A stretch of 64,000 nucleotides of DNA from Luteibacter sp. OK325 (GTDB taxonomy: Bacteria; Pseudomonadota; Gammaproteobacteria; Xanthomonadales; Rhodanobacteraceae). The stretch lies in the NCBI RefSeq assembly GCF_003050935.1, contig NZ_QAOX01000005.1, positions 298,479 through 362,478 on the forward strand, in the 5' to 3' direction. Both the position numbers and the translations under genes were made by a program. The stretch's first letter is position 1. Each line of letters opens with the position of its first letter. The notes under the pieces are model-generated. The model was not told the DNA's origin. It saw nothing but the letters and a program-made list of their open reading frames with translations, and searched no databases. This document shows positions 53,892 through 62,652 of this stretch, piece by piece.

Positions 53892-53994
53892 GTGGGAGCC
53901 GCTTCAGCGGCGATGGGGGTTGCGATAACCTGGCTATCGCCGATGAATCGGCTCCCACAGTTGAATCGGCTCCCACAGTTGAATCGGCTGCCAC
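53892..53994. repeat. REP-like cluster after the autotransporter
   Basis: A right-pointing copy (53892-53914) faces a left-pointing copy (53936-53958). Then an 18-base partial unit with GAATCGGCTCCCAC recurs twice more (53959-53976 and 53977-53994, the last with one change). The inverted pair plus tandem half-copies lie between the convergent autotransporter and epoxide-hydrolase genes. Confidence 0.85.
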
Positions 53995-54008
53995 AGTACG
54001 TGCGGCTG

Positions 54009-55346
54009 TTAGCGAACCGACTTGAAGGCAGCGCGTAGTTCTTCAGCGAACAACTGCGGCTGCTCCCAGGCAGCGAAATGCCCACCCTTGCTCACCTGGT
54101 GGTAGTAATAGAGGCTCGGATACGCGGCCTTGCTCCAGCTCTCCGGCGCTTTGTAGATCTCGCGCGGGAAGACGGTGATCGCCACAGGCACCTTGATCTC
54201 GTTCGTACGCTGGGTGACCGAGCTGAAGTTATTGTTGTTGTTCTCCCAGTAGAACCGCGATGACGATGCGCCGGTGTTGGTCAGCCAGTACAACGTGATG
54301 TCGTTGAGCATCTCGTCGCGGGAGAGCACGTTCTCGGGCACGCCGTTGCTGTCACTCCACTGGCCGAACTTCTCGTACATCCACGCGGCGAGGCCCGAGG
54401 GTGAATCCGAGAGCGAGTAGCCGATGGTCTGCGGGCGGGTGACCATCATGGCGCCGTACGCGGCGTTGCGACCGAAGAAGGTGCTCAGTGACTGGTAAGC
54501 CTCCTTTTCATCCGGCTTGAGTTCGGCTGGCGCCGTGTCACCCGCGTTGATGCCTTTGACGAGGTTGCCGGGAATGGTGGCCGGCATGTTCAGGTGGATG
54601 GCCAGCAGGCCTTTCGGCGCCTGGCGTGCGAGCGCGTCGGAGATCACCGAACCGTGGTCGCCACCCTGGGACACGTAGTGCTTGTAACCGAGGCGCTTCA
54701 TCAGAACATCCCATGCACGGGCGGTGCGCTCGGGATTCCAGCCGAGTTCCGTCGGCTTGCCGGAGAAGCCGTAGCCGGGGATCGATGGAATGATCACATC
54801 GAAGGCATCTTCCGCGCGGCCACCGTAGGCAACCGGATCGGTGAGTGGGCCGATGGTCTTGATGAACTCGAAGGTCGAGCCGGGCCAGCCGTGCGTCAGG
54901 ATGACGGGCAGGGCATGTGGGTTCTTCGAGCGCACATGGATGAACTGGATGTCGACGCCGTCGATGTTGGTGACGAACTCAGGCAGCGCATTGAGCTGCG
55001 CTTCGGCCTTGCGCCAGTCGTAATCGGTACCCCAGTACTTGACCAGCGCCTGCACGCGGGCGAGCTGCACACCCTGCGATTCGTCCTTGACGACCTCCTT
55101 GTCTGGCCAGCGCGTTTCGGCGATGCGCCGGCGCAGGTCGTCGAGTTGTTCCTGCGGTACGTGGACATGGAAGGGACGGATGCTTTCGTCCACCTTCGTC
55201 GTGCCGGTGGTGTTCGCCGCAGCGTCGAAGGCGTGGGCCGATTGTGCGTAGAACGAGGGTGCGAGCATCGCGACACCGAGTGCGAGCGCAAGCGTGCGTT
55301 TGGCAAAGGAGGCGCGGCGGGCGTTGGGGACGTGTGCGGATGACAT
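54009..55346 (-). CDS. secreted epoxide hydrolase-like protein
   Basis: AGGAGAACG before the ATG at 55346 sets the start and gives 445 residues with a signal peptide (about 1-40). It has the N-terminal EHN domain (IRPFHVHVPQEQLDDLRRRIAETRWPD), HGWPGS at the oxyanion site, GGDHGS with the nucleophilic aspartate (GGDWGS in many members) and KGGHFAAWEQP with the catalytic histidine. These fit microsomal-type epoxide hydrolases. The residue after Asp is His instead of Trp. The substrate is unknown. Two direct repeats lie about 150 bases upstream. Confidence 0.88.
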   Translation of the reverse strand: MSSAHVPNARRASFAKRTLALALGVAMLAPSFYAQSAHAFDAAANTTGTTKVDESIRPFHVHVPQEQLDDLRRRIAETRWPDKEVVKDESQGVQLARVQALVKYWGTDYDWRKAEAQLNALPEFVTNIDGVDIQFIHVRSKNPHALPVILTHGWPGSTFEFIKTIGPLTDPVAYGGRAEDAFDVIIPSIPGYGFSGKPTELGWNPERTARAWDVLMKRLGYKHYVSQGGDHGSVISDALARQAPKGLLAIHLNMPATIPGNLVKGINAGDTAPAELKPDEKEAYQSLSTFFGRNAAYGAMMVTRPQTIGYSLSDSPSGLAAWMYEKFGQWSDSNGVPENVLSRDEMLNDITLYWLTNTGASSSRFYWENNNNNFSSVTQRTNEIKVPVAITVFPREIYKAPESWSKAAYPSLYYYHQVSKGGHFAAWEQPQLFAEELRAAFKSVR

Positions 55347-55492
55347 TATCGTTCTCCTGTGATCTTCCATAGATTGAGTGGCCTGCAGCGTGTGTGGTGC
55401 CGCGGCGTGTTCACAGTCTATGGAGCGCACCCGTCCGCCCTCGTGTCCGGAACGAGGGGTATTTGCAACACTAGGTATCCACTACCGGTCCG

Positions 55493-55511
55493 GATACAAA
55501 CCGATACAAAC
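55493..55511. promoter_or_regulatory. direct repeat GATACAAAC, period 10, upstream of the hydrolase gene
   Basis: GATACAAAC occurs at 55493-55501 and 55503-55511, so two identical nine-base sites lie one helical turn apart. Their position about 150 bases upstream of the leftward epoxide-hydrolase gene suits an activator site. The factor is unknown. Confidence 0.4.
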
Positions 55512-55589
55512 GGTCAGGAACTCTGACTCGTGCCCGCCCCGGAAGCACCGCGCCCAAGGGCACGGTGTTCCCGGTGACGCTAACCGGGC

Positions 55590-57860
55590 TCAGCGTTTGC
55601 CGTCGCGCTCGAAGACGAGTCCCGCCGCCTGCAGGTCGCCCTTGATGACGAGGTCGACACCATGCTCCATCCAGTACGCACCGCTGGCCACGTCCGGCGT
55701 GCCAGGCGCGACGGTTCCATGGATAAGGCGGTAGCGGTAGCGAGCGGCAGGGTCGAGACCGCGCAGGCGCAGGGTCGGGAACGCGTGGGCTTCCTCGCCC
55801 TGACGTTGGAAGGCGAACAGCACGGCCTGTGCACCGTCTCCTGCAACCGACTCCGTGGCGGACCAGGGCGCGCGGTCCTGCGGCGACAACAACCGATAAA
55901 GCTCACCCTTCTGCACGGTGTGGCGAATGGTCTTGTACTCGGCGATGTAATGGCGCGCCGTCGCTTCGTCCGCCGGTGTCCACTCGAGCAGGTTCGCGCC
56001 GATACCCAGGCCGCCCTGCATCGAAGAAAGGAAACGGAAGTCCAGCGAACTCGTGCGGTTGTTCACCCAGTTGGGCGAGCCGGTGACCCAGGCCATCATG
56101 GTGGCTGGCGCATAAGCCTGGCTGAAACCGTCCTGGATCGACAGGCGATCCGAGGGATCGGTGTTGTCCGAGGGCCACACTTCGTCGGTGAGCGCCATGA
56201 TGCCCAGATCCACGCGGGCGCCGCCGCCCGAACAGGATTCGATCTCGACCTTCGGATGGCGTTTGCGCAGCTCGCGAATGATGTCGTACAGATTGTTGAC
56301 GTAAGCGACGTAGACCTTCTGCTGTTCGTCCGGCGACATCTGCGGCCAGCCCGGCTCGGACCAGTTACGGTTGTAATCCCACTTCAGGAACTGGATGTCG
56401 TTGTCTTTGAGCAAGCCGTCCAGTACGTCGAGCACGTGTGCCTTGACGTCTTCGCGTGCGAGATTCAGCACCATCTGGTGGCGGCCTTCGCTGCGTTCGC
56501 GGCCCGGAAAGTTCAACACCCAATCCGGATGAGCGCGGTAAAGGTCGCTGTCCGCATTGACCATTTCCGGCTCCACCCACAGGCCGAAGCTCATGCCGAG
56601 CCCGTGCACCTTGTCGATGAGCGGCTTCAGTCCGTTGGGGAACTTGTTGCGATTGACCACCCAGTCGCCCAGCCCGGCGCGGTCACTGTTGCGCGCGCCG
56701 AACCAGCCGTCGTCCATGACGAAGCGTTCCACACCCAGGGCGGCGGCCTTTTCGGCCAGACGCGCCTGGCCTGCTTCGTCGACCTTGAACTCGGTGGCTT
56801 CCCACGAGTTGTAGAGGACAGGGCGCAAGGCGGTATCGGAACCGTTGGGCAGGATGCGATCGCGCTCGAAGCGATGTAGCAGGCGAGAGGCCTCGCCCGT
56901 GCCGTCCCGTGTATAGCCCGCGTAGAAGACCGGCGTATCGAGCGCCTGGCCGGGCTGCAGCTTGTAGCCGAAATCGAAGGGGTTATATCCACCCACCACG
57001 CGTACCTGGCCGAGGATGTCCTCGTCCACGCGGATGCTCCACGAGCCGCTCCAGGCGAGGGCTCCGAACCAGACGTCGCCGTTCGTTTCGCTCCAGGCGT
57101 TGCCGCGACCGATGGCGAACCAGGGATTGTTCTCGTCGCCCGTGCTACCGCGCCGGCTCTCGAGGACCGTCGCGCCGGGCGTGATGGCGCGGGTCTGCAG
57201 GTGCCATTCACCCGCCCAGGTACCGGTGAGATAACGCAGGGAGTACTCGCTGCCGCGAGGCAGGTTCCATGCGGCGGAGGCCGCACTGTCGACGGTGAGC
57301 GATTGCTGTCCGGTGTTCTCGATGTGCGCGGAGCGACCGACGATTCCGGTCGCTGCATCCGCCGTGTAATGCAGGGTCACGGCGACACCGGCCTGGGTAT
57401 CGCGCAGGACGATCGACAGGCCGCCGCTCTCGATCTTGTAGCTGTCGTAGCGCAGCACGAGGTCGCGGTTGCCGTCGGCAAGGCGAATCTTCAACGCCGG
57501 TGTCGCCGTCATGGCGCCGCCCCAGCCTGCGTACTCCTGTGGCGAAAGGCCGCCAGCCGGATCGAACGACGACCGCTCCGGCGCCGGAACGGCGGGGCCG
57601 AGCGGGTCGGTCGCGGCCAGCCGCGCACCCCAGTACAGGGTTTGCAGCTTGCCCTGGGGGTCCACGCCCATGGCGTAGGTGACACCGCCGGCGTCCAGGC
57701 GGAATACCTTGTGCGCGACGTCGTACGTGGGTGATGTACTCCCCGCCGGCGCCGTCTTTGTGGCGGCGACGGCGGGCATGAGCAGGAGGCTGCCCGTGAA
57801 GAGCATGGCGAACCGGACGATCGTGACGTGACGCATCAAGTATTCAACCTTCTTGTTCAT
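55590..57860 (-). CDS. secreted alpha-galactosidase, GH36
   Basis: I start at the ATG at 57860 (GGTGA nine bases before), giving 756 residues with a signal peptide ending near MPAVAA. The clan D barrel carries VERFVMDDGWFGARNSDRAGLGDWVVN, FGLWVEPEMVN, the nucleophilic Asp in LKWDYNRNW and the acid/base Asp in SDNTDPSDRL. It removes terminal alpha-galactose from melibiose- or raffinose-like oligosaccharides. The secreted form suits action in the periplasm after import by the TonB-dependent receptor of the same operon. The aldose epimerase gene ends 18 bases upstream. A TTG at 57869 and an ATG at 57836 are other possible starts. Confidence 0.93.
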   Translation of the reverse strand: MNKKVEYLMRHVTIVRFAMLFTGSLLLMPAVAATKTAPAGSTSPTYDVAHKVFRLDAGGVTYAMGVDPQGKLQTLYWGARLAATDPLGPAVPAPERSSFDPAGGLSPQEYAGWGGAMTATPALKIRLADGNRDLVLRYDSYKIESGGLSIVLRDTQAGVAVTLHYTADAATGIVGRSAHIENTGQQSLTVDSAASAAWNLPRGSEYSLRYLTGTWAGEWHLQTRAITPGATVLESRRGSTGDENNPWFAIGRGNAWSETNGDVWFGALAWSGSWSIRVDEDILGQVRVVGGYNPFDFGYKLQPGQALDTPVFYAGYTRDGTGEASRLLHRFERDRILPNGSDTALRPVLYNSWEATEFKVDEAGQARLAEKAAALGVERFVMDDGWFGARNSDRAGLGDWVVNRNKFPNGLKPLIDKVHGLGMSFGLWVEPEMVNADSDLYRAHPDWVLNFPGRERSEGRHQMVLNLAREDVKAHVLDVLDGLLKDNDIQFLKWDYNRNWSEPGWPQMSPDEQQKVYVAYVNNLYDIIRELRKRHPKVEIESCSGGGARVDLGIMALTDEVWPSDNTDPSDRLSIQDGFSQAYAPATMMAWVTGSPNWVNNRTSSLDFRFLSSMQGGLGIGANLLEWTPADEATARHYIAEYKTIRHTVQKGELYRLLSPQDRAPWSATESVAGDGAQAVLFAFQRQGEEAHAFPTLRLRGLDPAARYRYRLIHGTVAPGTPDVASGAYWMEHGVDLVIKGDLQAAGLVFERDGKR

Positions 57861-57878
57861 GGGGAACAATCACCACTG

Positions 57879-58763
57879 TTAGATAGCCTCAGCGCGGAAC
57901 ACGAAGACACGTTCGACGCTCTCGCCGCCCGCCAGCAGGGTCATCCCGTTGGCAATGGCACCCCCCGGAAGATGCACGGCATTGATCGGATGGTCCACTG
58001 GTTCGAAGCAGAAAAAGTCTTCGCCGGTCGGGGTGTACAGCACATAGGTGTCGACTTCCGCCTCGATATGCAGGCGCAGCGCGTGCCGGGGCCACTCGAT
58101 GGCCGCCTTGCCGGTCCAGCCCGTGAAGGCGTGATTGATCCCAGTGAGCGGGTCGCGGCTCGCCGAGAAATCCCAGGACCCGGGCACGGCATCGTGACTA
58201 GTGGGAAGTGGACTGTGGCCATCGTTGAGCCAGACGCCGGTTGCCGGTGCCAGCAGCTTCGCACCGCCATGAAGCGGAAAGAACGGGTGCAGGCCAAGCC
58301 CGAAAGGCATGGGCGCATCGCCCGTATTGGTAACGCGAAGGCGCACGCGAAGCGCGTCGCCCTCCAGCTCATAGTGCAGGCTGGCCTGATAGGTGTAGGC
58401 ATCGGGAGCGACTTCGATCAGCTCCAGATGCGCTGCATCCGCATCGTGCCGACGCACCGTCCAGCGACGCTGCCATCCGCTGCCGTGGATCGGCCACGCG
58501 TCATCGTCGCGATTGAGTGGCAAGGCCACGCGCCGTTCCCCGACAAAAAAGCCGCCGTGGGCAATGCGATTGCTCCACGGCAGGAGGGGGTAACTGGCAA
58601 GTCGATTAGGTTCGTACTGACCGGGCGATCGCTCGAGCGCCCCGAGGCAGGGCCGCATGAGCGGCACCTCCTCGTTACCACCGAGCCAGTCGAAGCGTGC
58701 GATGCCACCGCCTACCGACGGCAGCACGCACACGCTCAAGCGGTCATTGCACAGCTGGATCAC
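57879..58763 (-). CDS. galM: aldose 1-epimerase family protein
   Basis: The 294-residue protein shows the GalM fold pattern: LPWSNRIAHGGFFVGERRVALPLN (substrate loop with Arg), IHGSGWQ with a catalytic histidine, LGLHPFFPLHG with the second histidine and the C-terminal FFCFEPVDHPINAVH with the base glutamate. It would interconvert alpha- and beta-galactose released by the alpha-galactosidase. It has no signal peptide, so it is cytoplasmic. Its start overlaps the receptor's stop by four bases, giving a tightly coupled operon. Confidence 0.88.
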   Translation of the reverse strand: MIQLCNDRLSVCVLPSVGGGIARFDWLGGNEEVPLMRPCLGALERSPGQYEPNRLASYPLLPWSNRIAHGGFFVGERRVALPLNRDDDAWPIHGSGWQRRWTVRRHDADAAHLELIEVAPDAYTYQASLHYELEGDALRVRLRVTNTGDAPMPFGLGLHPFFPLHGGAKLLAPATGVWLNDGHSPLPTSHDAVPGSWDFSASRDPLTGINHAFTGWTGKAAIEWPRHALRLHIEAEVDTYVLYTPTGEDFFCFEPVDHPINAVHLPGGAIANGMTLLAGGESVERVFVFRAEAI

Positions 58764-61555
58764 AGCGAAGCGCGCACACCGAGGAAGAAGGTGCGGCCAT
58801 TGGCCTCGGCGTAGCTCTGGCGATCGTCATATACCTGGTACTGGTAGATGTTCTCGTTGGTCAGGTTGGAGGCGTCCATGAACAGCGATACGTGCTCATT
58901 GAGCTTGTAGCTGGCGCTGAGATCCAGCTGGCCGTAATCCTTCACCGAGGTCGGCTGGCTCTGGTTGCCGGCGATCGAGGCGAGGTACTTGGCGCGCCAG
59001 TTGTATGCCACTCGTGCCTCCACCGGCCCCTTCTGGTAGTACAGGCTCGCGTTGTACGAGTTGCCGATACCCGGTACCGCGAACTTGCCCGCATTCGCCA
59101 GCTTGTCCGGGCTGATGGTCGCGTCGCTGGTGACATAGGTGTAGTTGGTCGCCACACCCAGGCCGTCGAACGGCGCAGGCAGCTTGGTGAACTGGTAGTT
59201 GAAGGTGAACTCCGCGCCCTTGATCGTGGCCTCGTTGAGGTTCACCGGCTCGGTCAGCTTGAACGGGAAGCCCAGCAACGTCGTTTCGGTCGTGATCAGG
59301 GTGCTGAAGTTGCTGACCTGCTTGCGGAACAGGTTAAGCGCCGTATAGCTGGTCTCGTTGAAGTACCACTCGATACCGGCATCGTAGTTCTTGGAGAGGT
59401 ACGGCTTGAGCTGTGTATTGCCGCGCGTGACCGTCTGGTCCTGCGGGCGGAAGCTGTACGACGCGGAGGCTGCGAGATTGCTCAGGTCGGGCCGGGTCAG
59501 CGTCTTGGATGCCGCTGCACGGAATACCACGTTGTCGAGCAGGTTGAGCTTGAAGTTCGCCGAGGGCAGCCACTCATGGTAGTTACCGTTCTCCGCGATC
59601 GGGCTCAACGTGCCATACGTCGGGATGGCATTGGTCGGATCGTTCGGGTTCACGGCAATGCCGATGATCGGCACCGAGTACGCGTACGAGGTCGTGTTCG
59701 TCTTCGTATAGCGCATGCCGACGTTGAGGGTCCACGGCATGCCGCCGTCGCCCTCGAGGGTGGCCATGCCGTACGCGGAACTGATCCGCTCCTTGATCTG
59801 GCTGTACGTGTTCGGATCCGGCTGCGACGTGAAGCCGCCGCCATTGGCGTCGAGCTGGGCCTTGAAGGCATCCGCGTTGGGCAGCTGGTTATAAGCCGCA
59901 GGCGTCGCCAGGTAGGCGAACAGCTTCTTTACGTCGTAGGTCACCCAGTCGCGCGGAAAGCCCGGCGAAGCGCCGTTGACAAGGTTGCCCGCGTGGAAGA
60001 TGTGCGCGTCGACCGCATCGGGCGGCACATCCACCACGTAGCCGCAGTACTCGGCGCAACCGAAACTGTTCGGCGTGTTGTACGTCACTTCCGTCTTCTT
60101 GCGGTTCGAGTTCGACAGGCCGAAATCGATGCGCGACAGCGTGCCGTCGAGGAAGCTCTTGCCGAGGTGCAGCTGGTTTTCGAAGATCTTGTCGCTGACG
60201 TTCGGGCTCTGCGTGCCCTGGTTGGTCACGTGGGCATGCAGGTCGTTCACGTCGGTGGACGGAAGCAGGCCGGTGTAGCTGCCCAGATGGTTGTCGCCGT
60301 TGTTCGTCCAGGTCGGATTCACGCCGACATTGCGCGTACCGAGCACCACGAAGTAGCCGTCCTGCGACTGCTTGTTCCACGCCCCGGAGGCGGCGGAGTC
60401 CAGGTCCAGCTCCATCGACGGATCGATCTGCCAGGTGATGTGGCTGCCGAACTGCGTGTTGAAGGCATCACGCGGGTTGGCTTGTTCCGCGTAGTCGTTC
60501 GACATGCCGCCCGACTGGTCCATCACGAAGTTCTGCGCGGTGCCGTTCGCGCCCGGGGTGATGTTCTGGATGATGCCGGTATTGGTGTAGGAGCCGAACG
60601 CGTTATACGTCGAGTCCACCTTGTATTCGGAGAACAGACCGTCGAGCTTCACGGTCACGTCGTCCAGCGGCTTCCAGTCGATGGCGCCATTGAAGGACGT
60701 ACGCGTGCGGGTCTCGTTGATCACCTGGCCCTGCAGCGTCTGCGGCAGCGAAACGTTGGTGTAGGACGGATTGATCCGCGAGAAATCCTGGTTCTGCAGC
60801 CAGCCCAGGGTGTCGATGGACTGTTCGATATGGTCGCGCTTGTAGTAGACGAACGACGCCAGCCAGCCGAAGGTGTGATCGGCGTTGGTGTTGCCAATAA
60901 CCCCGGACACCTTGGGCGTCGTCTTGTTGGCGAAGCCGCCATTGATGCTGTCGTTGACGCCGGCCGCACTGCCAGAGGCATGCCAGCCGTTGAAGTCGAA
61001 CGGCCGCGCCGTGATGATGTTGACCGTACCGCCGATGCCGCCTTCTTCAAGGTCCGGCGTGCTGGTCTTCTGCACGACGGCCTGCTGGATGACTTCCGAC
61101 GGCAGTACGTCGAAGTCGAAAGCGCGATCGCTGGCGGCGGTTGGCATGGTGCGGCCATTGAGCAGCACGTTGACGAAGTTCGGACCGAAACCGCGCACGG
61201 TGATCTGGTTCGATTCACCGCCGCTGCGATTCACCGACACGCCGGGCACGCGCTGGAGCGCGTCGGCCACGTTCTGGTCGGGGAACTTGCCGGCCTCTTC
61301 GGCCGATACCGAATCCACCGTGTTCACCGCGTCGCGCTTGGTCGACTGCGAAAGGAACAACGACTGCAGCTGGCCGGTTACAGAGACGCCATTGAGGTCG
61401 GTGACGGCCTTTCCATCTGGCGTTCGCTGGGCATCCTGGGTCGTGTTGGCGGGCGCATCCTGCGCATGGACCGGCACGAAACCACCGATGAAACAGATGC
61501 CGAGCATGCCCGCCAGTGCATTGCGCACCGACAGCGCGAGTACCTTCCGCTGCAT
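58760..61555 (-). CDS. TonB-dependent receptor for a galactoside
   Basis: The 931-residue outer-membrane receptor has a signal peptide ending VPVHAQ, a TonB-box-like stretch (VTDLNGVSVTG) and a plug domain (PDQNVADALQRVPGVSVNRSGGESNQITVRGFGPNFVNVLLNGRTMPT). The 22-strand barrel ends FFLGVRASL. GGAG lies seven bases before the ATG. It is first in the operon with aldose epimerase and alpha-galactosidase, which makes alpha-galactosides the likely cargo. It should be energised by a TonB system such as that at 225-2549. Confidence 0.93.
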   Translation of the reverse strand: MQRKVLALSVRNALAGMLGICFIGGFVPVHAQDAPANTTQDAQRTPDGKAVTDLNGVSVTGQLQSLFLSQSTKRDAVNTVDSVSAEEAGKFPDQNVADALQRVPGVSVNRSGGESNQITVRGFGPNFVNVLLNGRTMPTAASDRAFDFDVLPSEVIQQAVVQKTSTPDLEEGGIGGTVNIITARPFDFNGWHASGSAAGVNDSINGGFANKTTPKVSGVIGNTNADHTFGWLASFVYYKRDHIEQSIDTLGWLQNQDFSRINPSYTNVSLPQTLQGQVINETRTRTSFNGAIDWKPLDDVTVKLDGLFSEYKVDSTYNAFGSYTNTGIIQNITPGANGTAQNFVMDQSGGMSNDYAEQANPRDAFNTQFGSHITWQIDPSMELDLDSAASGAWNKQSQDGYFVVLGTRNVGVNPTWTNNGDNHLGSYTGLLPSTDVNDLHAHVTNQGTQSPNVSDKIFENQLHLGKSFLDGTLSRIDFGLSNSNRKKTEVTYNTPNSFGCAEYCGYVVDVPPDAVDAHIFHAGNLVNGASPGFPRDWVTYDVKKLFAYLATPAAYNQLPNADAFKAQLDANGGGFTSQPDPNTYSQIKERISSAYGMATLEGDGGMPWTLNVGMRYTKTNTTSYAYSVPIIGIAVNPNDPTNAIPTYGTLSPIAENGNYHEWLPSANFKLNLLDNVVFRAAASKTLTRPDLSNLAASASYSFRPQDQTVTRGNTQLKPYLSKNYDAGIEWYFNETSYTALNLFRKQVSNFSTLITTETTLLGFPFKLTEPVNLNEATIKGAEFTFNYQFTKLPAPFDGLGVATNYTYVTSDATISPDKLANAGKFAVPGIGNSYNASLYYQKGPVEARVAYNWRAKYLASIAGNQSQPTSVKDYGQLDLSASYKLNEHVSLFMDASNLTNENIYQYQVYDDRQSYAEANGRTFFLGVRASL

Positions 61556-61659
61556 TCCTTACTCCCCACATTTGGATGAATTCCCGGCGCACGGTTCCCC
61601 GGGAAGCAAGTCGCCTTGCCTCCTGTTCCGTTATCACTCGCCGATCAAGATAGTCCCGT

Positions 61660-61695
61660 GGGTCAATTGTAGTATTTTATTATTATATGTCCGCA
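61660..61695. promoter_or_regulatory. AT-rich promoter/operator region of the galactoside operon
   Basis: This short stretch is strikingly AT-rich compared with its surroundings. On the minus strand it contains TATAATAATAAAATACTAC, which could serve as a -10 element and lies about 110 bases before the receptor start. The FadR-type regulator is encoded just upstream, so an operator is expected here, but I see no clear dyad. Confidence 0.4.
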
Positions 61696-61755
61696 AGCTG
61701 CGGCGCAGCATTTGCGCGAACGGCTCTGGGGCGCGGTTCGTAGCGGCCGCTGTGA

Positions 61756-62466
61756 TCAGGTCGCCTTGCGGGACTGGCCGAGAATGTTGGCTCGGGAGTC
61801 CGCCACCATGACCAGCATGGCCTTCCTGGCCACCTCGGGCTGCCCGCGGCGAATGGCTTCATACACCTTCGCGTGCTGCGGCAGGGCCGCCTTGAAGTTG
61901 CCCGAGTTGCGCGCGGAGAGCAGGAAGAACGTTCCCAGCGCCGTCTCGATCACCGAGAACAGCGAAACCATCAGCGAATTGTTGGTGGCCTGCAGCAGGA
62001 TCTCGTGAAACGCCAGGTCGGCTTCGGCCCAGGCGTCGAGATCCCTGGATGCGGCCATCGCATCGTAGGCGGCCTTGAGTTCGATGATCTGTGCGTCGGT
62101 TCGCCGTTTTGCAGCCGCGGCCGCGGCTCCGGGCTCGATCAGCTCGCGCATTTCCACCAGCTGTTCGATGAAGCTGTCCGTCGGCATGGAGGCACAGCGC
62201 CATGCCAGCACCTCGGCATCGAGCTGCTTCCAGTGGATCGCTTCGCGCACGCGGGCACCGGTTCTCTGGCGGGACTCGATCAGGCCCTTTGCCACGAGCA
62301 CCTTCATCGCCTCGCGCAACGCGGTGCGGCTGACCTGCAACTGCTCGGCCAGCAGATCTTCCCTTGGCAGACCTTCCCCTGGGGCCAGTTTCCCGCTGAC
62401 GATCAGCTGGCCCAGCTCGTGAACGACCTGGTTGTGGAGGCTACGTGCTCCCACGGGCTTCACCAT
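61756..62466 (-). CDS. FadR-subfamily GntR transcriptional regulator
   Basis: The ATG at 62466 (AGGAG eight bases before) gives 236 residues. The winged helix is SLHNQVVHELGQLIVSGKLAPGEGLPREDLLAEQLQVSRTALREAMKVLVAKGLIESRQRTGARV (about 8-72). The FCD ligand domain (about 95-225) has the metal-site pattern of Asp and three His (DLAFHEILLQATNN, QHAKVYEAI). Upstream of and co-oriented with the receptor operon, it resembles DgoR-like regulators of galactose-acid pathways. Control of the alpha-galactoside genes is inferred from position. Confidence 0.88.
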   Translation of the reverse strand: MVKPVGARSLHNQVVHELGQLIVSGKLAPGEGLPREDLLAEQLQVSRTALREAMKVLVAKGLIESRQRTGARVREAIHWKQLDAEVLAWRCASMPTDSFIEQLVEMRELIEPGAAAAAAKRRTDAQIIELKAAYDAMAASRDLDAWAEADLAFHEILLQATNNSLMVSLFSVIETALGTFFLLSARNSGNFKAALPQHAKVYEAIRRGQPEVARKAMLVMVADSRANILGQSRKAT

Positions 62467-62652
62467 GCATTGCTCCTGTGACGATTCGCCCGACGCATAC
62501 ATCGTACGGGGTGAGAGCGGCGAAAGAGAAGCGACCGGTGACGCGACTCGACGCGGCCGGCCGGCATCCGACTATGCCACGCTGGAGTATTCTCACCTCA
62601 ATGCCCGGCGTGCCATCCCGCGTGCGCCGATGCCCGTTCGTCAGGAATCGCC

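Noticed and set aside
58697..61579. A 960-codon plus-strand open frame opposite the TonB-dependent receptor
   Set aside because: The receptor on the minus strand has a signal peptide, plug and barrel; the opposite frame is Arg/His/Val-rich with no recognisable domain.
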